The notes under the pieces were generated by a model. That model did not search any database, had not been told where the DNA came from, and was given only the letters and a program-made list of their open reading frames with translations. The position numbers and the translations under genes were made by a program. Below are positions 23,931-37,034 of a DNA stretch of 64,000 bases, one piece after another (position 1 is the stretch's first letter; each line of letters starts with the position of its first letter). The DNA comes from Lanius collurio (Eukaryota > Chordata > Aves > Passeriformes > Laniidae), in contig JACBWW010000015.1 of NCBI GenBank assembly GCA_020086605.1, positions 19,601,387 through 19,665,386 of the forward strand, read 5' to 3'.

Positions 23931-26900
23931 GTTAGAAATCTTCTATCTATCCTAAAGAAAGCTCTCAGTGAGCCTGAGCCATTGCTACTCAGTGCCGTGT
24001 ACTTTGCTCATAAAATGAGGCAGGAAGTTACAGGCTTTTGCAAATGCAAGCTGGCCACCAACATGGAAGAACCCAGTTTGGACATGTTTTAAAGAAACAG
24101 TTGTTTTAGGGACTGATGATTCATCTTTACCTATTAAAAAGCCTGACGACAAGTATGTGTTAGGTGGCCAAGGATATGGTCTCAACATCAAGCAATGAAT
24201 TGCAATAATGTGAAAGGTCAATCTTGAAAGCAGACAGTGAAGAACACATGCTGGAGCTGTGTTCATCCCACCATGCAGGGGGCAGCTGGCCAGGTGTGCC
24301 AGAGGGGGACATTCTATGTGCCTCCTGTGTAGGGATTGTGCTGCTGGATGCCTCATGTGGCTGTGTGGACTGCCCTCTTGGTCCCAGCTGAGTGTCCATC
24401 TCCCAAGGTTTGGTGTCGAACATCAATTCCTGCCCGGGCTCCTCGTGTGCACAAGGCTGCAGGCCAGTAATGCTAATGAAGAGTCGATGGCTGTTAACAG
24501 GGAAACCTGGCCCATTTAGAGCCAAGGATGACAAACCCATACTGTGCACCACTGTGTCCTGGTAATTAGCCTTGGAGATGGGCTGTACAATTACCCTGGA
24601 GCAGCCTACGTACAGCTCCGTTTCAAATCACGCTGATGCTTTGAGAATTCAGAGCTTTTGAAATCATTCTCAAAGCTGGAGCACAGCCTGTGGTTTGAAA
24701 GGAGGCAGTGGGAAAGTAAACAAAGATGGAATAAAGTAGATTTTTCGTTCAGTTGGCTGGTTTATTTTTGTTTGTTGGTTGATTCGCCCTTTTTTTTGGA
24801 CCCCTTTTGCCTTAGTTACTTTTTTACACCTCCTACAATGTGGCATCTTCACAAACATAAGACAAATTGTGAATTATAACAGCAAAATTATGAGGCATGT
24901 GACATCAGACAAGGCATAAAAATTAAAAAAAACCCTGAAATTACTCTTTTTGTAGTGCATACACACGTATGTCAGCAAGGGATATATAAGTCTGTGTTTG
25001 TGTGTGTGGTTTTAAACAAGTTCCAGGTTTTAAGCAAGTTCACTTTTAACTTTGCTTCTATTGTTTTCTGTAGAGGCATTCTAGCTTTGGTAATATTTGG
25101 GAAATGTTAACCTTGTGTTATTTGGGAAGTAACCACAAAAGTAATCTGATGCATCTAGAGTACAAATAGAAAGTCCGGTACTCCACTGCACTTAAACTGG
25201 GCTGAGGTGATGATCTAAGAAAAAGAGTTTAAAAATACCATGGAGATGTAATAGGACATCTGATCCCTGCAGCAAAGTGACTAACACTAAGTTTGGAGCT
25301 GTAGGCTGAAATGAATACCAAGAGAACACATTGAGTTTCCCAAGCAGATAATATTCAGGAGTTAAAATTCATTCAAATAAATGGATCAGGTGGGAAATAA
25401 TTAAAAAGAAAAAGAGATATAGATCATAATTATGAAGGGTTATGGCTGTATAAGCAATGTAGAAGTTTCTATTTCCCTTTCTAATAGGGAGGGAGGCAAT
25501 GGGTGAAACTGGCAAGAGAACTGCTAGAATGAAGCCCTTTGGAAAGGAAGAGAGATACAAAAACCATTCTTCATCCTTTATCACAGAAACTGGCAAAAAA
25601 TCTGGGAAAATGTCATTGTAAATAACCTGAAAGCTCCAGAGTAGATTGTATTTCCCATGGACTTCGGGATTTTAGAATTTCATTTCATCCTTTCATTGGT
25701 CACCTCAAAAGCATTTTGGTTTCTAGTTTCCATATGATAACATTCTCACCACCCCCAAGAGATTTAAATAATGAGTTTACTCTTGTCTTTTGCAAAGACG
25801 GTCTTTGAGGAAATATTTTTAAAACCCAATGAAGCTGTCATTTTTCAATAAATGGGAGAAATGATGATATGAGAGAGGCACATGCAGACAGAGGAAGCAT
25901 GAAGAGCAACCACCCTCCTTTTATATGTCCAATTTGTCATTCTGATGCCAGATGTCTTTCTTAAAAGATGTTCAATTAACAATGAATCTCATTCTCCCTT
26001 TGCACATCCACAGCAAAACCAGTGGGCTTACATTTTTCTTCTTGCATGTGTGAGCTGAATGTGCCTGAATGAGCATTACTGAACAAGGGCATAATACTTG
26101 TGAGCTCTTGCTAAAAAAGACAGGCCTTTAACTTCTACATTGCAAAGGAAACCTGAGTGTAATTTTAGGAGAAGTTTCATCAGTTGACTTCTGCCTGCAC
26201 AGGGTAGAAGGCAGCTCTGCAAAGGTCACTATGGGGAAAAGCCAAAGCAGCTACTACTGCTGCTGCTGCAGAAGTCTTGAGGTGATTCACGTGCATTGGA
26301 TTCAATCCACCATGGAAGTTCACCCCATTCCCTATCTGTGGAGGAGGGCTCCTTCAACTTTCTTGCCATGTGGAAATCATGCTGGCTTAACCATTGAGGA
26401 ACCTGTAGTCAGCCTTTCACAGAAGTCCAAGAAAAATGCACACTGTGGGAGTAAGGATAAGGAGAGTGAGAACAAAATTCTATAAGCATGCTCCAGGTGT
26501 TAATTGTTTTTGGCTTTTTAGAAAATATTAGAAAATAATTGAACTTCGACAGGAAACTGTCTGCACACATAACACTCATTAGCACTGCTAATGTAGGTGC
26601 CTTATTGTCAGCCTCAGGCAGAGGGCCTGATGGCAAACTTTCAGTCTTAGTCGGACCATGGTTCTTCTACAGATGTTGTCTGTGCAGCTGGTGTTGTGCC
26701 CATCTGATGAACGTCATTCTCCAGTACTTTCAAACCAACCTCTTCTAAAAATTATGTTTTGCTCTAAAAATTACATGGAATTAAATACAACCCAATTCCA
26801 GCACTGGACAAAATATATGCTCTTATCTATTACATATATATAAAGTTTGGTTTTAGTTGGCTATTAGTTCAAGGAAGTTGATATGGTTTGGTTTGTTATG

Positions 26901-28065
26901 TTATTTTAGTAAACAAATGCAAAATGTTTATTTAACTCTAAGCAGCTCTGAAACTTGCCTACTGTAACCCATAATCCTCTGATATTTTTAGATGAATGCT
27001 TTTAGCCCAGACTCCATGGATGCAGCAGATTCTATGTAGCCTTCTGTGGTTTTTTAGCATAAAAATAATCTAGGACTAAACAAACATTAAGGGCAAAAAA
27101 CCAAAACCCCAAAACCACAGAACAGAACTTCTTCTACAACTTGAAGAATTGTGTCATGTTGTTAAAAAAAGTTCATGCTTTCATTTTTGTCATATGGAAC
27201 TTTTCTTAGCAAGGATCATCTAACAGTACTAGAACTAATGTGCCATCTTGCCTGTATGGTATTACAATACCCCTGAGCAGCTAAGTACAGCTGCTGCTAC
27301 AGAGATTCACAAAAAAACCCAAGTGGGTCCTTTGTACATTTTCAAAAGGCTGGACTTGTTCACTTGAATAACAAGAAGGATATCTAGCAAAATAGGATAA
27401 AAATTTAGGGAAATACTTTCACTGCCAATAGTGACAAAAATCTGGAGGTGCCATCAATAACTGTCATCACTTACATGTACCAACAACACAGAATATAAAA
27501 CCATACATCTTATATACATTTTTATTCATTAGTCTTCAATGACCTATTATATATTTTCCTTTCTTATTTCCTTTTTCTCCCCATCACCCTCCTTGTGTCT
27601 CCCTTCCCCCACTTTGCAGCTCTCATAAACAATCAGGTCATCATAACACACACCATTTTTTTTATTTCCTTTTTCCAAAACCTGTATTTCACCTACAAGT
27701 CCTCTGCATCTGTGTAGCTGTATAATTAGCTGGAAGTCTCAGAAATAATGTTTCTGCTCATTATCGTTGTGAAAGAACATAAACCTCAAAGGTTTTAGGT
27801 CCAAAATAAATATTAAAAAACCCCTACAAAGTTGAAGGATTGCCACTTTTTTAAGCCAGCCTTTGCATGTTGGGCATCTTTTACTCATGTTTTCAATGTT
27901 CATATTTAGAGGTACTTCAATCAGAAAAATTAGAGGTTATCAGAGGAACAACTCTATGAATTAATGTAAAAAAAAAAAATGGAATGCAGGGCTATATCAA
28001 TGCTGAGACCTGGAAAGATTTCTTTCTCCTCCACAAGTTTCTGTTTGGAAATCTCCATCCTCCAG

Positions 28066-28165
28066 GAAAAACAAACAAACAAACAAACAAAACCAAACAA
28101 AAAACCAACCAACCAAACAAACAAACAAAACCCAAAAAAAAACCCCCAAAACCCCCCCAACCCAC
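28066..28165. repeat. (CAAA)n / A-C-rich low-complexity repeat
   Basis: About seven CAAA units are followed by imperfect CCAA and CAAA units and then A- and C-homopolymer runs. The lack of T on this strand gives long artificial open frames in several registers, none of which should be read as protein. Confidence 0.95.
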
Positions 28166-31100
28166 ACATTTAGAAACAGAATGCACTCTATGCAGAAAAA
28201 AATGCTTTCTAATCTAATAAAACTATTTATTTTCATGCATTTAAAAGCAACTGAAGATATGGATCAGTACATACTAATATAAAAGAAAATACAGTAAATA
28301 AATGCTCCAAAGAAGGGAGTGGAGAGTTTTCCATTGAAAATAGAGAGTATGAACAACTTTATCAAATATGTTGGACTGAGAATTTGTTCTATTACTGTCT
28401 CATCACAGCCTATCTGCATAGCACAATATCCATCTATAAATAGCTTCACTTATACTGCTATTGTGTACTGCCTATTTCTGTTGAAATTTCCCTAGAATAG
28501 TCACACAGTTTTTCTGCTTCACTGTTCAAACCATGCATGATTTCATCTTTCAGTAACATTTAGAGGAAACACACATTTTCAGTACAAAATTGGCCTAATG
28601 CACCTCTTACATGCATGGAAGAAAAATCTACTGACAAAATTCAGGTCTATCAGATGAAATACAGTGAAACATTTTGACTTCTATGAAAATACATGGGAAT
28701 GCAATTTTAAATTAGGTATAAATGCAAATTAAAGGTATCTAAGAAATCCTACATAGTATGATGCAGTTTTTGTATGGGCACATGTTCATGATAGACTTAG
28801 CAGAGGTCTGTAACGTGGCAGCTGATTAAGCTCCCCATTCTTCACTACAGTCTCAAGCATCCCAAAGAACTGTAGGGTACTTCACAAGCTACTAAAATTC
28901 AGAAATCTAATGAAATGTATTTGCCCCATCAATACAAGAGGCAGTGAGCGCCCATGCACAGGCACGACCCTTCCTATTCCAACACTGACAATGGTGTGCA
29001 CAATGTCAAAAGGCTTTAATTTTGATTTCCCTGGCACAATTATTATTTCCTCATAATTAACCAACTGGATATATAAAAGTTTAGCCTGATTTGTTCTGGC
29101 ATAGAACCAGATTCAACACAGATTTGATTGAAAAATTACTCCCCTAGTTACCCATCTAAATTACAACAGTGAAAAGCACCAGAAAAATATGGATCAATAC
29201 TACACTCAAGTCCATTCTGATGCCCAGCCCGATGACACAATGCATTGATTGAGCAGAAAACACGGACAAAATAAAGCAATTGGTTTAAATCTTGAAATAA
29301 AATTCACAATGTCTTTCTTCTCATCACTCTTAACACCTCACTTGTGTGTCTTTTTTTGTGGAAAAGTGTCCCATTCTTCTAAGTATTTAGGTGCTAAACC
29401 TATTGTGAAAAAAAACAGTGGGGCTCTGTTCCCTGGGGCTCTTTGCTGAACTCTTCATATCCATAACCAAGCAGCTACATATAAAACATTAGAAACCCAG
29501 GTAAAACACTCCCAGTACTCATATTTTGAGAATGCCTGACTGAAAAATGTACCACTGTAAGTTTGATCTGCAGAACCAAAGTTCTGCTCTTGTCAGGTCA
29601 GCATTTGGTTTACTGATTTTTTTTTCAGCAAATAGTCACATCAAGGTCTTAGAATGGTTTTAGGAAGTAAAACAGGAATTCCAGTGTACTCTAGAATGCT
29701 GATGAGGCATGAAAATGCCATAAGTAGTGGTCTTAGATTTATGCAATGTATTAAAATTACATTCAAAAGAATATACAAATAAATCATAAGTTTGTTTCTT
29801 ATGAAATTACTTGTTAACAAAGCACAGAGTCATGTAATTTTTTTACGTAATTTTTTCTCAGCTGATCATGGAATCTGAGTTTATAGCATTGCACAAAATT
29901 GTCCTAAAGGATTTAACATTTTTTATAAGACAAGGGAAAAAACAAACAAAACAAAAACATACCTTGCTAATGCTATTCAACACTTGTTTATATTACTTGT
30001 GCATCTTCCAAGAAAAAAAGGAAAATAATTGTTCACAATATGGAGAGGGTGATGGCAAAATCCACCTCAGTATCTCCTAAGATTTGATCACACACTTTCA
30101 CTTCTGCTAGCACTGCCTGTTTGGCTTTGTTGGAGCAGAGTAGCTCCATGACAGCCTGCCATCCTCCCCCTGTCACCAAGCTCTTTTCAGCTCCTACCTG
30201 GCAATTGCAAGTGGGTTTCCTCTGCAGGGAGTCAGGGTGCAAAGGGCTGGGGAGAGGGTGTGAGTCTGAGCACGCACTCTTTGCCCTTGTGCACATGGAG
30301 GCCAGGAAATACTTTGGTTCCAATAGAAGAGAGGGAGATTTTAGTCTATTTATGCAAAGGCTGACATTTTTGGGACAAAGTAGCATCAAATTAGAAAGGA
30401 GAGGAAAGCAGAGATGTTAAGAATCAGGGACTGAGTGAAGTTACAAAAAGCAATTAAGAAATGATGACAATTATTATCTCCTGTTTCTGAAATATTATAA
30501 TGGCCTAAAGACAAAGATAAGTGTTCACATACAACTTTTCTTGCTCTGATGATGGTTTTGCTGCATAGATCTTACTGACTAGTAGGAGTTAGGCGACTCT
30601 GGGGTATGGAGCTGTCTGTAGCAGTATTTTACAATCTCTCTCGATATATGTATAGAAATGTATACTACTAATGTTTTTGTTGTTTAAATTTAGTGTTAAA
30701 ATTTAGCAGTCACCCTTCTCTCAATTGCTGTTTGATATCTGCAGGCCATGAGACAGACCAGTGCACTCAGATGCTTTGCAAGTAGAATTCCTTGACCACA
30801 GTTTATTCTGTAATTGCTGCCCTGCTGTAAAATGAGATCGTGCACACCTGGCTCACACACGAACCACACAAAATCTTCTTTGACTTTTCTAGGCCTTGAT
30901 GAAAAGACAGACACATACTGCTACAGTTTCCATATCTAAAGGATTAATGAGGTTATTTAGGGAGTGTTATGCAAGTTACGATTTATCTGGAAGATAGCAT
31001 AGAAGTATCTCCTTATTTTGCAAGGAGCAGGGTAGGGCAGGAGCCTAGCTTGCATTTACAAACATTATCCCTATTCTATTATTGGAAATTTTCTTTCAGT

Positions 31101-33857
31101 TGGAAACATATTGATGTGATAAGGGGAAGAAACCTCATTAACAGCTGTGGCACAGTTGCCTTCATTATGAAAAAGAGGTGACTAAGGGAGGTATGACACA
31201 GGCCTGTAAAATGATAGATGGTTCAGAGAAAGCATGTAGGCAGTGATTACTCACTATTTCTTACAGTATAAAGCTTCTTCTACACTCACGCTATGATGTG
31301 ACTTCAAAACAAACAAAAAGGAGCGAGTTGTGCAGGCAACAAAGTGTTAATTCATGCATCTTGTTAATCCATGACATTATGAAGACAAAGAACTAAGAAT
31401 GCCAAAATAAGGACTTGAATTTCTGTGGGAAACAGGCCAGTCAGTGGCCATTAGAAGTTTTTTTTCAGGTGCAGTTTTCAGCTTGGGAAGGTGGTTGGGA
31501 ATATGGTTATGAAGGTGGTTGAATATTTAAAAGAATTGCTGTTTGTCTCACATTTCTTCCTCATGTAAGTGCTAATGGCCACTGGCAAAGAGCAAATAGT
31601 GGAGCAGCCTTTATGTCCCTTCTTCCTGAACTTTGTAGTTTTCCATAATGTAAGCTGTTAAAAACTGTTATTTTTGCATGACATTTTCTTGGTTTTTTCC
31701 ATCTGATGGGACTCTCATTTATGCCAGCTCTTGGATTCTCATTTTGCCTATGCACTGGCATTTGTGATGAGCTGGAGGGACTGTTCTGTCAAAGTCACTG
31801 TTTCCTTAAGCAACCATCAGATACTTGCAGTTCTAAAGTAAGTCTTCTTATAAATTGATACCTGTGTTTAGTATCAGGAAACCCTGATTCAGCTTAAAAA
31901 TGCTCCCCTAAACTGGGATTAAATACCAAATTTTCTGTGGACACCATGGTAATTAAACTTGTGCTATAAACTGGAGTAGTTTTGCCATTACTTCTAATCC
32001 AGGAAGGACTTCAAAAATCCTTCCTGCAATGATGAATCACTAGGAATGGATACGTTTTCTACTGCTACAACAATGTTGGTAGAGTGGATGGTATATTTTT
32101 TCCCACTTCTAAGGTCAAGTCCATTTGCTGCTTAGTGAACTGAGCTGCAGTAGGTATTTAATGATTTGGCAGTAGGCAGTAGTAGGTAGTGGGCTTTAGA
32201 GTGAACAGTGGTGGAAACACTGAAGGGAAATATTTTTTCATTTGTGGGGCTTCTGCTTCCTGCTCCTTCATTTAGGTAGAGAAAATTAAATATTAACAGA
32301 TCATGAAAATGTATGGTACAGACTAAATATTTGGGGCAGGGTGGACAGAAGATACTTAAGTAATTATTTCCTGGAAGGTTGATTTTTAGTAAGTATGCAT
32401 GCTTAAATATGGAAATTAATTCCTCAGCACTGTACATTTTAATGCATGGCTGACCTTCCTCGAAACTCCAAAAGCAGCTCTGGGTAACTTTATTAGGTAC
32501 ACATTCCCCCAGCTTCAAGGTTTAACATGAACCCAACAAGTGATAAATATATGTAGTTTCATCAATTTTTCATGGCCATTAAGCATTAAATGGATACAAG
32601 TGACTGTAACTCACTTTCTGCCCAATTTATATACCCTGTATAGAAGGGTTTTTTTTGTATACAAAGTTTTTTACTGCATTTCTGTACCATTGTATTTCTT
32701 CAAGCATAGGCTTGTATTTCCTGATTTCAACAATGCACCAATGAACAGACCAGAGTGGAATTCTATTTGATACTGTGCCTGAGAGTCTGAAGATACATTA
32801 TATTAGAAATCCATGGGACAAAATCAATGCTGTGATCGGTAACGCTATACTATAGATTAATTAAGGCCAGAGGCAAGGGATTAAGCCCAGCACAATCCTT
32901 TTTCTGTTTGATTGCAAACACAGTGGTAAGCAAACTTCTCTAAGACTGTTCAAAGTTGAAGGTCATATTGCACAGCATTGACAAGTCCACCAGAATTTCA
33001 GAGAATCTCTCAGTCTCTCTATGTAACAAGGTGATGCTATAGTCATGTGAGTAAACCTCCAGTGTTGCCTGTGCTGCTCTGATGTGGAATGGCATGTCAT
33101 TTGTTTGGTGATTTTCTCCAGATTGGCAATTACATTTTAGATCTATAAATCCCTAGGTTAATATCATGATAAATCATTGTTATCAGTGCACAGATTCCCT
33201 CTGAGGAAAACTTTCCCTGCTGGACTGAGTTCTACATTATTACTTGTCTGTATGACTTCTTATGGTAACTAGAAGAACTGTGCTAAGTAGTATCAAAAGT
33301 GACAGAGGGATTGATTTGGTTCTTCCTCAGACTGCAATCAACATAATCCCTCCTGCACCCTGCAGAGAATGTCATGCTGCCACCTCATTGCTCAGATGTG
33401 GCAAAACTACTTGCAGCATTAAACTGAATGACCAGTAATATTTTTAATTAATGCTGCAAAATTTTGAGGTTAGAAGCTTGTTTTTTTAAAAATTAAAACC
33501 AAGAAAGAGCTGAAGTCTTTTTCAACTTCAGTCCATTTGAAGCAATGCTCATTGAGCAGCCAGAGTCACTAGAGTAAGGGAAAACACATCTGGTGTGAGC
33601 ATGAATGTTCTGATAAAGCAAATAAGATCCCAGCTGCAAACACATGGCAAACCCTTCATTACTGACCTGATCATCTTCATTTCATGGAAAACACCAACTG
33701 CTACAAATCTAGTTAATGATTGTTATGGCAAATTAAAGTGCATAAAGCCATCTATTGTTATAATCCCAGCACAATTAGGATTAACTATATATGTAACATT
33801 TTCAATGTCTCACCGAAAATTAAGCATCTTGAAGCAAATGCTGTTCTCTGATGCTTG

Positions 33858-34131
33858 AAATGCAGCTTTCCAGAACTATGTTCTCTGCTGAATGTTTTTG
33901 ATAATGGTGGAACAAAGACCTTTGATTTTAAGAACCTTATCAGCACATCCCTGTGCAATTTTAGTGCATTGCTCATCCTCCTTATCAAGCAGAAGCATTT
34001 CTATCTTTACACATCCCACACCTACTGAAACTCCAAAATATCTCCCAATTTACAGAGCTTCTGTAACAATTACTCTCTGCATAGTGTTTTCCAGGTCAAA
34101 AAGTTCTTTTAAAATAATTAATTAGCTCTGG
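33858..34131 (-). pseudogene. Protein-like minus-strand frame with stops, unidentified
   Basis: Reading from 34131 down to 33861, one minus-strand frame gives ELFDLENTMQRVIVTEAL, a stop, IGRYFGVSVGVGCVKIEMLL, LDKEDEQCTKIAQGCADKV, LKIKGLCSTIIKNIQQRT and a second stop. The amphipathic, mixed composition looks more like a real protein remnant than the low-complexity frames around it. I cannot name a family. It could be a piece of a processed pseudogene or old mobile element, or simply chance: a 66-codon open run is not rare in a window this size. Confidence 0.2.
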
Positions 34132-35889
34132 TTTAGTTAAATAATTATTCATGACCTATTCTCAGTTTCCTCTGATTTTTTTCATTAATTGAAATACTTA
34201 CCCAGGTAGTCCCACTAAAAAACTATGGTTTGTTTGTGAATCACTCACCTTCACTGTGCTTTTATATTTGTTACCAGCGCTAGTCACCTCAATTATCATG
34301 GGATGTTTTTTATTTTCTGATTATGTAGTTGACATTTTTTATGCAAGGCTTTCACAAATGAGTTCTGCTGTGAGAGATGGGGATATAATTATGTTACTGA
34401 AACTATGGGGAGGCTAACGGGGACAAGCATTTAATTAGCAACTAGAAGTGGTTTAAATGCTTCAAAATAAAAAAGTTTTGCATGGTTTACTCCAAGCAAA
34501 ATACATTATTTTGTTAGAAATGCATTATCAAATTGAGGATTAGATTTGTGATTTTAGGGGGAGGTTGGGAATGTCTGTCAGGCATGTGACACACACAGGC
34601 ATCACAACATTACTGTGTTGCTCAGTGATGTCTGAGAACACAGAGAGTACTGAACAAATTGTACCTGCAGCACAGAAGGTGCCAGAAACCATGGTCAGCT
34701 TAACTGAGTGCATAAAACAAGAAATTCCTGAATATATGGGAAAGGAACAGCATAAATAAAATGTTATTTCCTAGGAGAGAAAGTAGAATATATCAAACAG
34801 ACTTTGAGTGAGAAAGAAGCAATCATACTGTGGAATCTCCCAGGAAAAGAAAGGGAATTTAGCTTCCCAAGACTGTTCCAGTATATGGTGTTAAACTCTT
34901 ATTACAGTACATTGTTTTACCCGTCTCTCTTCCCAAGTAAATCAGCTCTGTAGCTTCTTGGGATGCAGTCTGGCTGGTCTAGAAATACCTGTCTCTCGCA
35001 TTCTGCCTTTTTATATTGGACAATGTCCTTGGCAGTTGTTATATTCCTTTACAATAGCTCACTGGGGACCAAGCACCATCAACATCCCTCCATGGTTTGA
35101 TTCCCAGAGCTTGTGTCTGTCAGTTTGGTTCCAGAGACTTTGCAGTCACTTTTGCAGTTTTATCACGTGTGACTCCAGAAGTCTCTCCACCTCTGCTCCT
35201 TTGCCTTTCCAGTCTTCAGCTACTGAGGAGCCTCTGGACTTTGGAATTCACTTTGCCATGCCCCATTTAACACAGTTATTTTATCAGTCTTGTAATGTTT
35301 CTACTGAGTCTGTTTGCAGCTGGGGCATAAGGATCTCTTCAGACACTCACTGATTATGTCCCAGTAGCTTTTGCTGGTTTGTTTAAGTCTTAATTGTAAA
35401 GTCCTAATCTCGGGCCATGCAGGTGGTGCAGGACAGCTCAGAACTGCATCAGGACTGTGGGGCTGCAGAGCCTGTGCCCAGCTGGGGTAGGGAGAGCAGC
35501 TTTCTCCTGGGCCTGTCCCCTGCCACAGGAACCCCTGCAGGTGTGCCCCGGCTATCTCCGTGTAAGGCTTAAAGGACATTTGCTGTTCCTAATGGGGTGA
35601 GGAGCTCTTTTATGCTAAGGAAGGCATAGATTTTGCAACATTAGGGACTTGCCAAAAGTGTGAGGATCAGACATAATTTGCACATTCATCCACATAAATG
35701 TGCAAGCATTTTCTACCTGTATGTACAATAATGGATACAGTAAAATGAAAGCTATTTAATGGCTTCTTTTGTAAGGTACCATCTGCTTCAGTGCAGTATT
35801 TAACATTCAGGACTCTATTTATAAACAGGAAGAGGTGTAGACTTCAAAGCTGGATTTGCACATCCCAGCACTGTGGCCACCTCACAAGC

Positions 35890-35909
35890 TATATATATAT
35901 ATATATATT
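35890..35909. repeat. (AT)n microsatellite
   Basis: About ten uninterrupted AT units directly after an AGCT. Confidence 0.9.
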
Positions 35910-36847
35910 AAACATGATACAGATCTACAGACCAAGCCTTGTATGTTTAACTGAAGGAACAGAATGTGAAAGTGAAGGCTTATACACCCTCCTCCTCAAG
36001 CTTAAACTAGAAGCAGTCAGTGGGCAATAATTCTCCTTATCATTCTATTTTCATTAAAAAGTCACCAGCAAGTGAATGTATATTAGAGAAATAGAAATTG
36101 TATAACTGCTTTGCTGTGATATGGATGTATTTATAAATAGACACTGCAGAAGAATTCCTATTATATTGACCCAACAGTTTAGCTTTAGTCTTGCCACTAA
36201 AAATTGTTCTTTACTAGTCAAAATATAAAATCATTTGTCCATGGCATGTTTGCACATATGATGTTTGGATTTGATCCAGTTTCTGCCTAAACCAAATAGC
36301 TGAAAGAGTGAAGGAACAGTCCAAAGAGATTTGTGGCTATCTGTCTGAGCTAAGCCATTAAGCAAAGCAAGCCTAGGTTTGTCTGTTTTGTACACAAAGG
36401 CAAGACAGGAGGCTAATACCAGTGTCTTAGGGTGACTGCACAACCAGCTGAGTAGATTTGGGGTTGTGTTATGTCTTTGTATTTTAATGATAATTTTTTC
36501 TGTGAAGAAAGGACCTTTAAACAGCACAGTCATGGTGTTTGCATCCCTGCTTTGTGAAAGAGCCTGCCAGGCATGCCAACATCCACACTGAAATAGTTAA
36601 CAATTTCTTTAATTTTTTTTTGTAATTAGGATTTCTCAGAATCCCTTTTTGTTTTTTTCTACAATAACTTTGAATTGGGAAACACAGCTATGAATTTTTC
36701 AGATATGACCTAGGGAAAAATTAGTAACTTACAGAGATTTACGATTAAGAAGTTGAATTCTCTATAAGCATGCCCTTATGGTTGCCAGGAGTATCATCTG
36801 CTAGCAGTTTTGGTTTCAGCCTCCTCAGTCAGACAGAACTCCTGGAT

Positions 36848-37034
36848 CACTGAAAGAGTGGTAAGCATTGGAATAGGCTCCGCAGGGAAGTTGTGAATTC
36901 ACCATCCCTGGAAGCTTTCAAAAAATGGTTACATGTGGCACTTTGCAGTATGGTTTAATGGTCATGGTGGTATTCAAAGGTTGGATTTGATAATCTTGAA
37001 GGTCTTTTTTCCAACCGTAATGATTCTGTGATCT
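36848..37034 (+). mobile_element. CR1 LINE 3' end, short
   Basis: Sense-strand CR1 terminal segment: GAAAGAGTGGTAAGCATTGG, AATAGGCTCCGCAGGGAAG, CACCATCCCTGGAAGCTTTC, ACATGTGGCACTTTGCAGT, ATGGTTTAATGGTCATGGTG and the end TCCAACCGTAATGATTCTGTGAT (shown in part). About 190 bp remain, with the typical ATGATTCTGTGAT 3' terminus preserved. Confidence 0.93.

Larger units (their letters stand above)
23931..36847. other. Long intergenic stretch, no gene recognised
   Basis: About 13 kb of mainly AT-rich non-coding DNA. Distinct contents are a GC-richer block at about 24220-24660, a CAAA-type repeat (28066-28165), a minus-strand protein-like frame with stops (33858-34131), a GC-richer patch at about 35400-35580 and an AT microsatellite (35890-35909). 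No complete gene, tRNA or rRNA is recognised. Confidence 0.5.

Noticed and set aside
28066..28165. CRISPR-like regular repeat array
   Set aside because: It is a tetranucleotide microsatellite without spacers in a vertebrate genome.
27954..28236. Several open frames rich in Lys/Asn/Pro/Thr or Phe/Val/Cys/Leu
   Set aside because: They translate the CAAA-type low-complexity repeat at 28066-28165.
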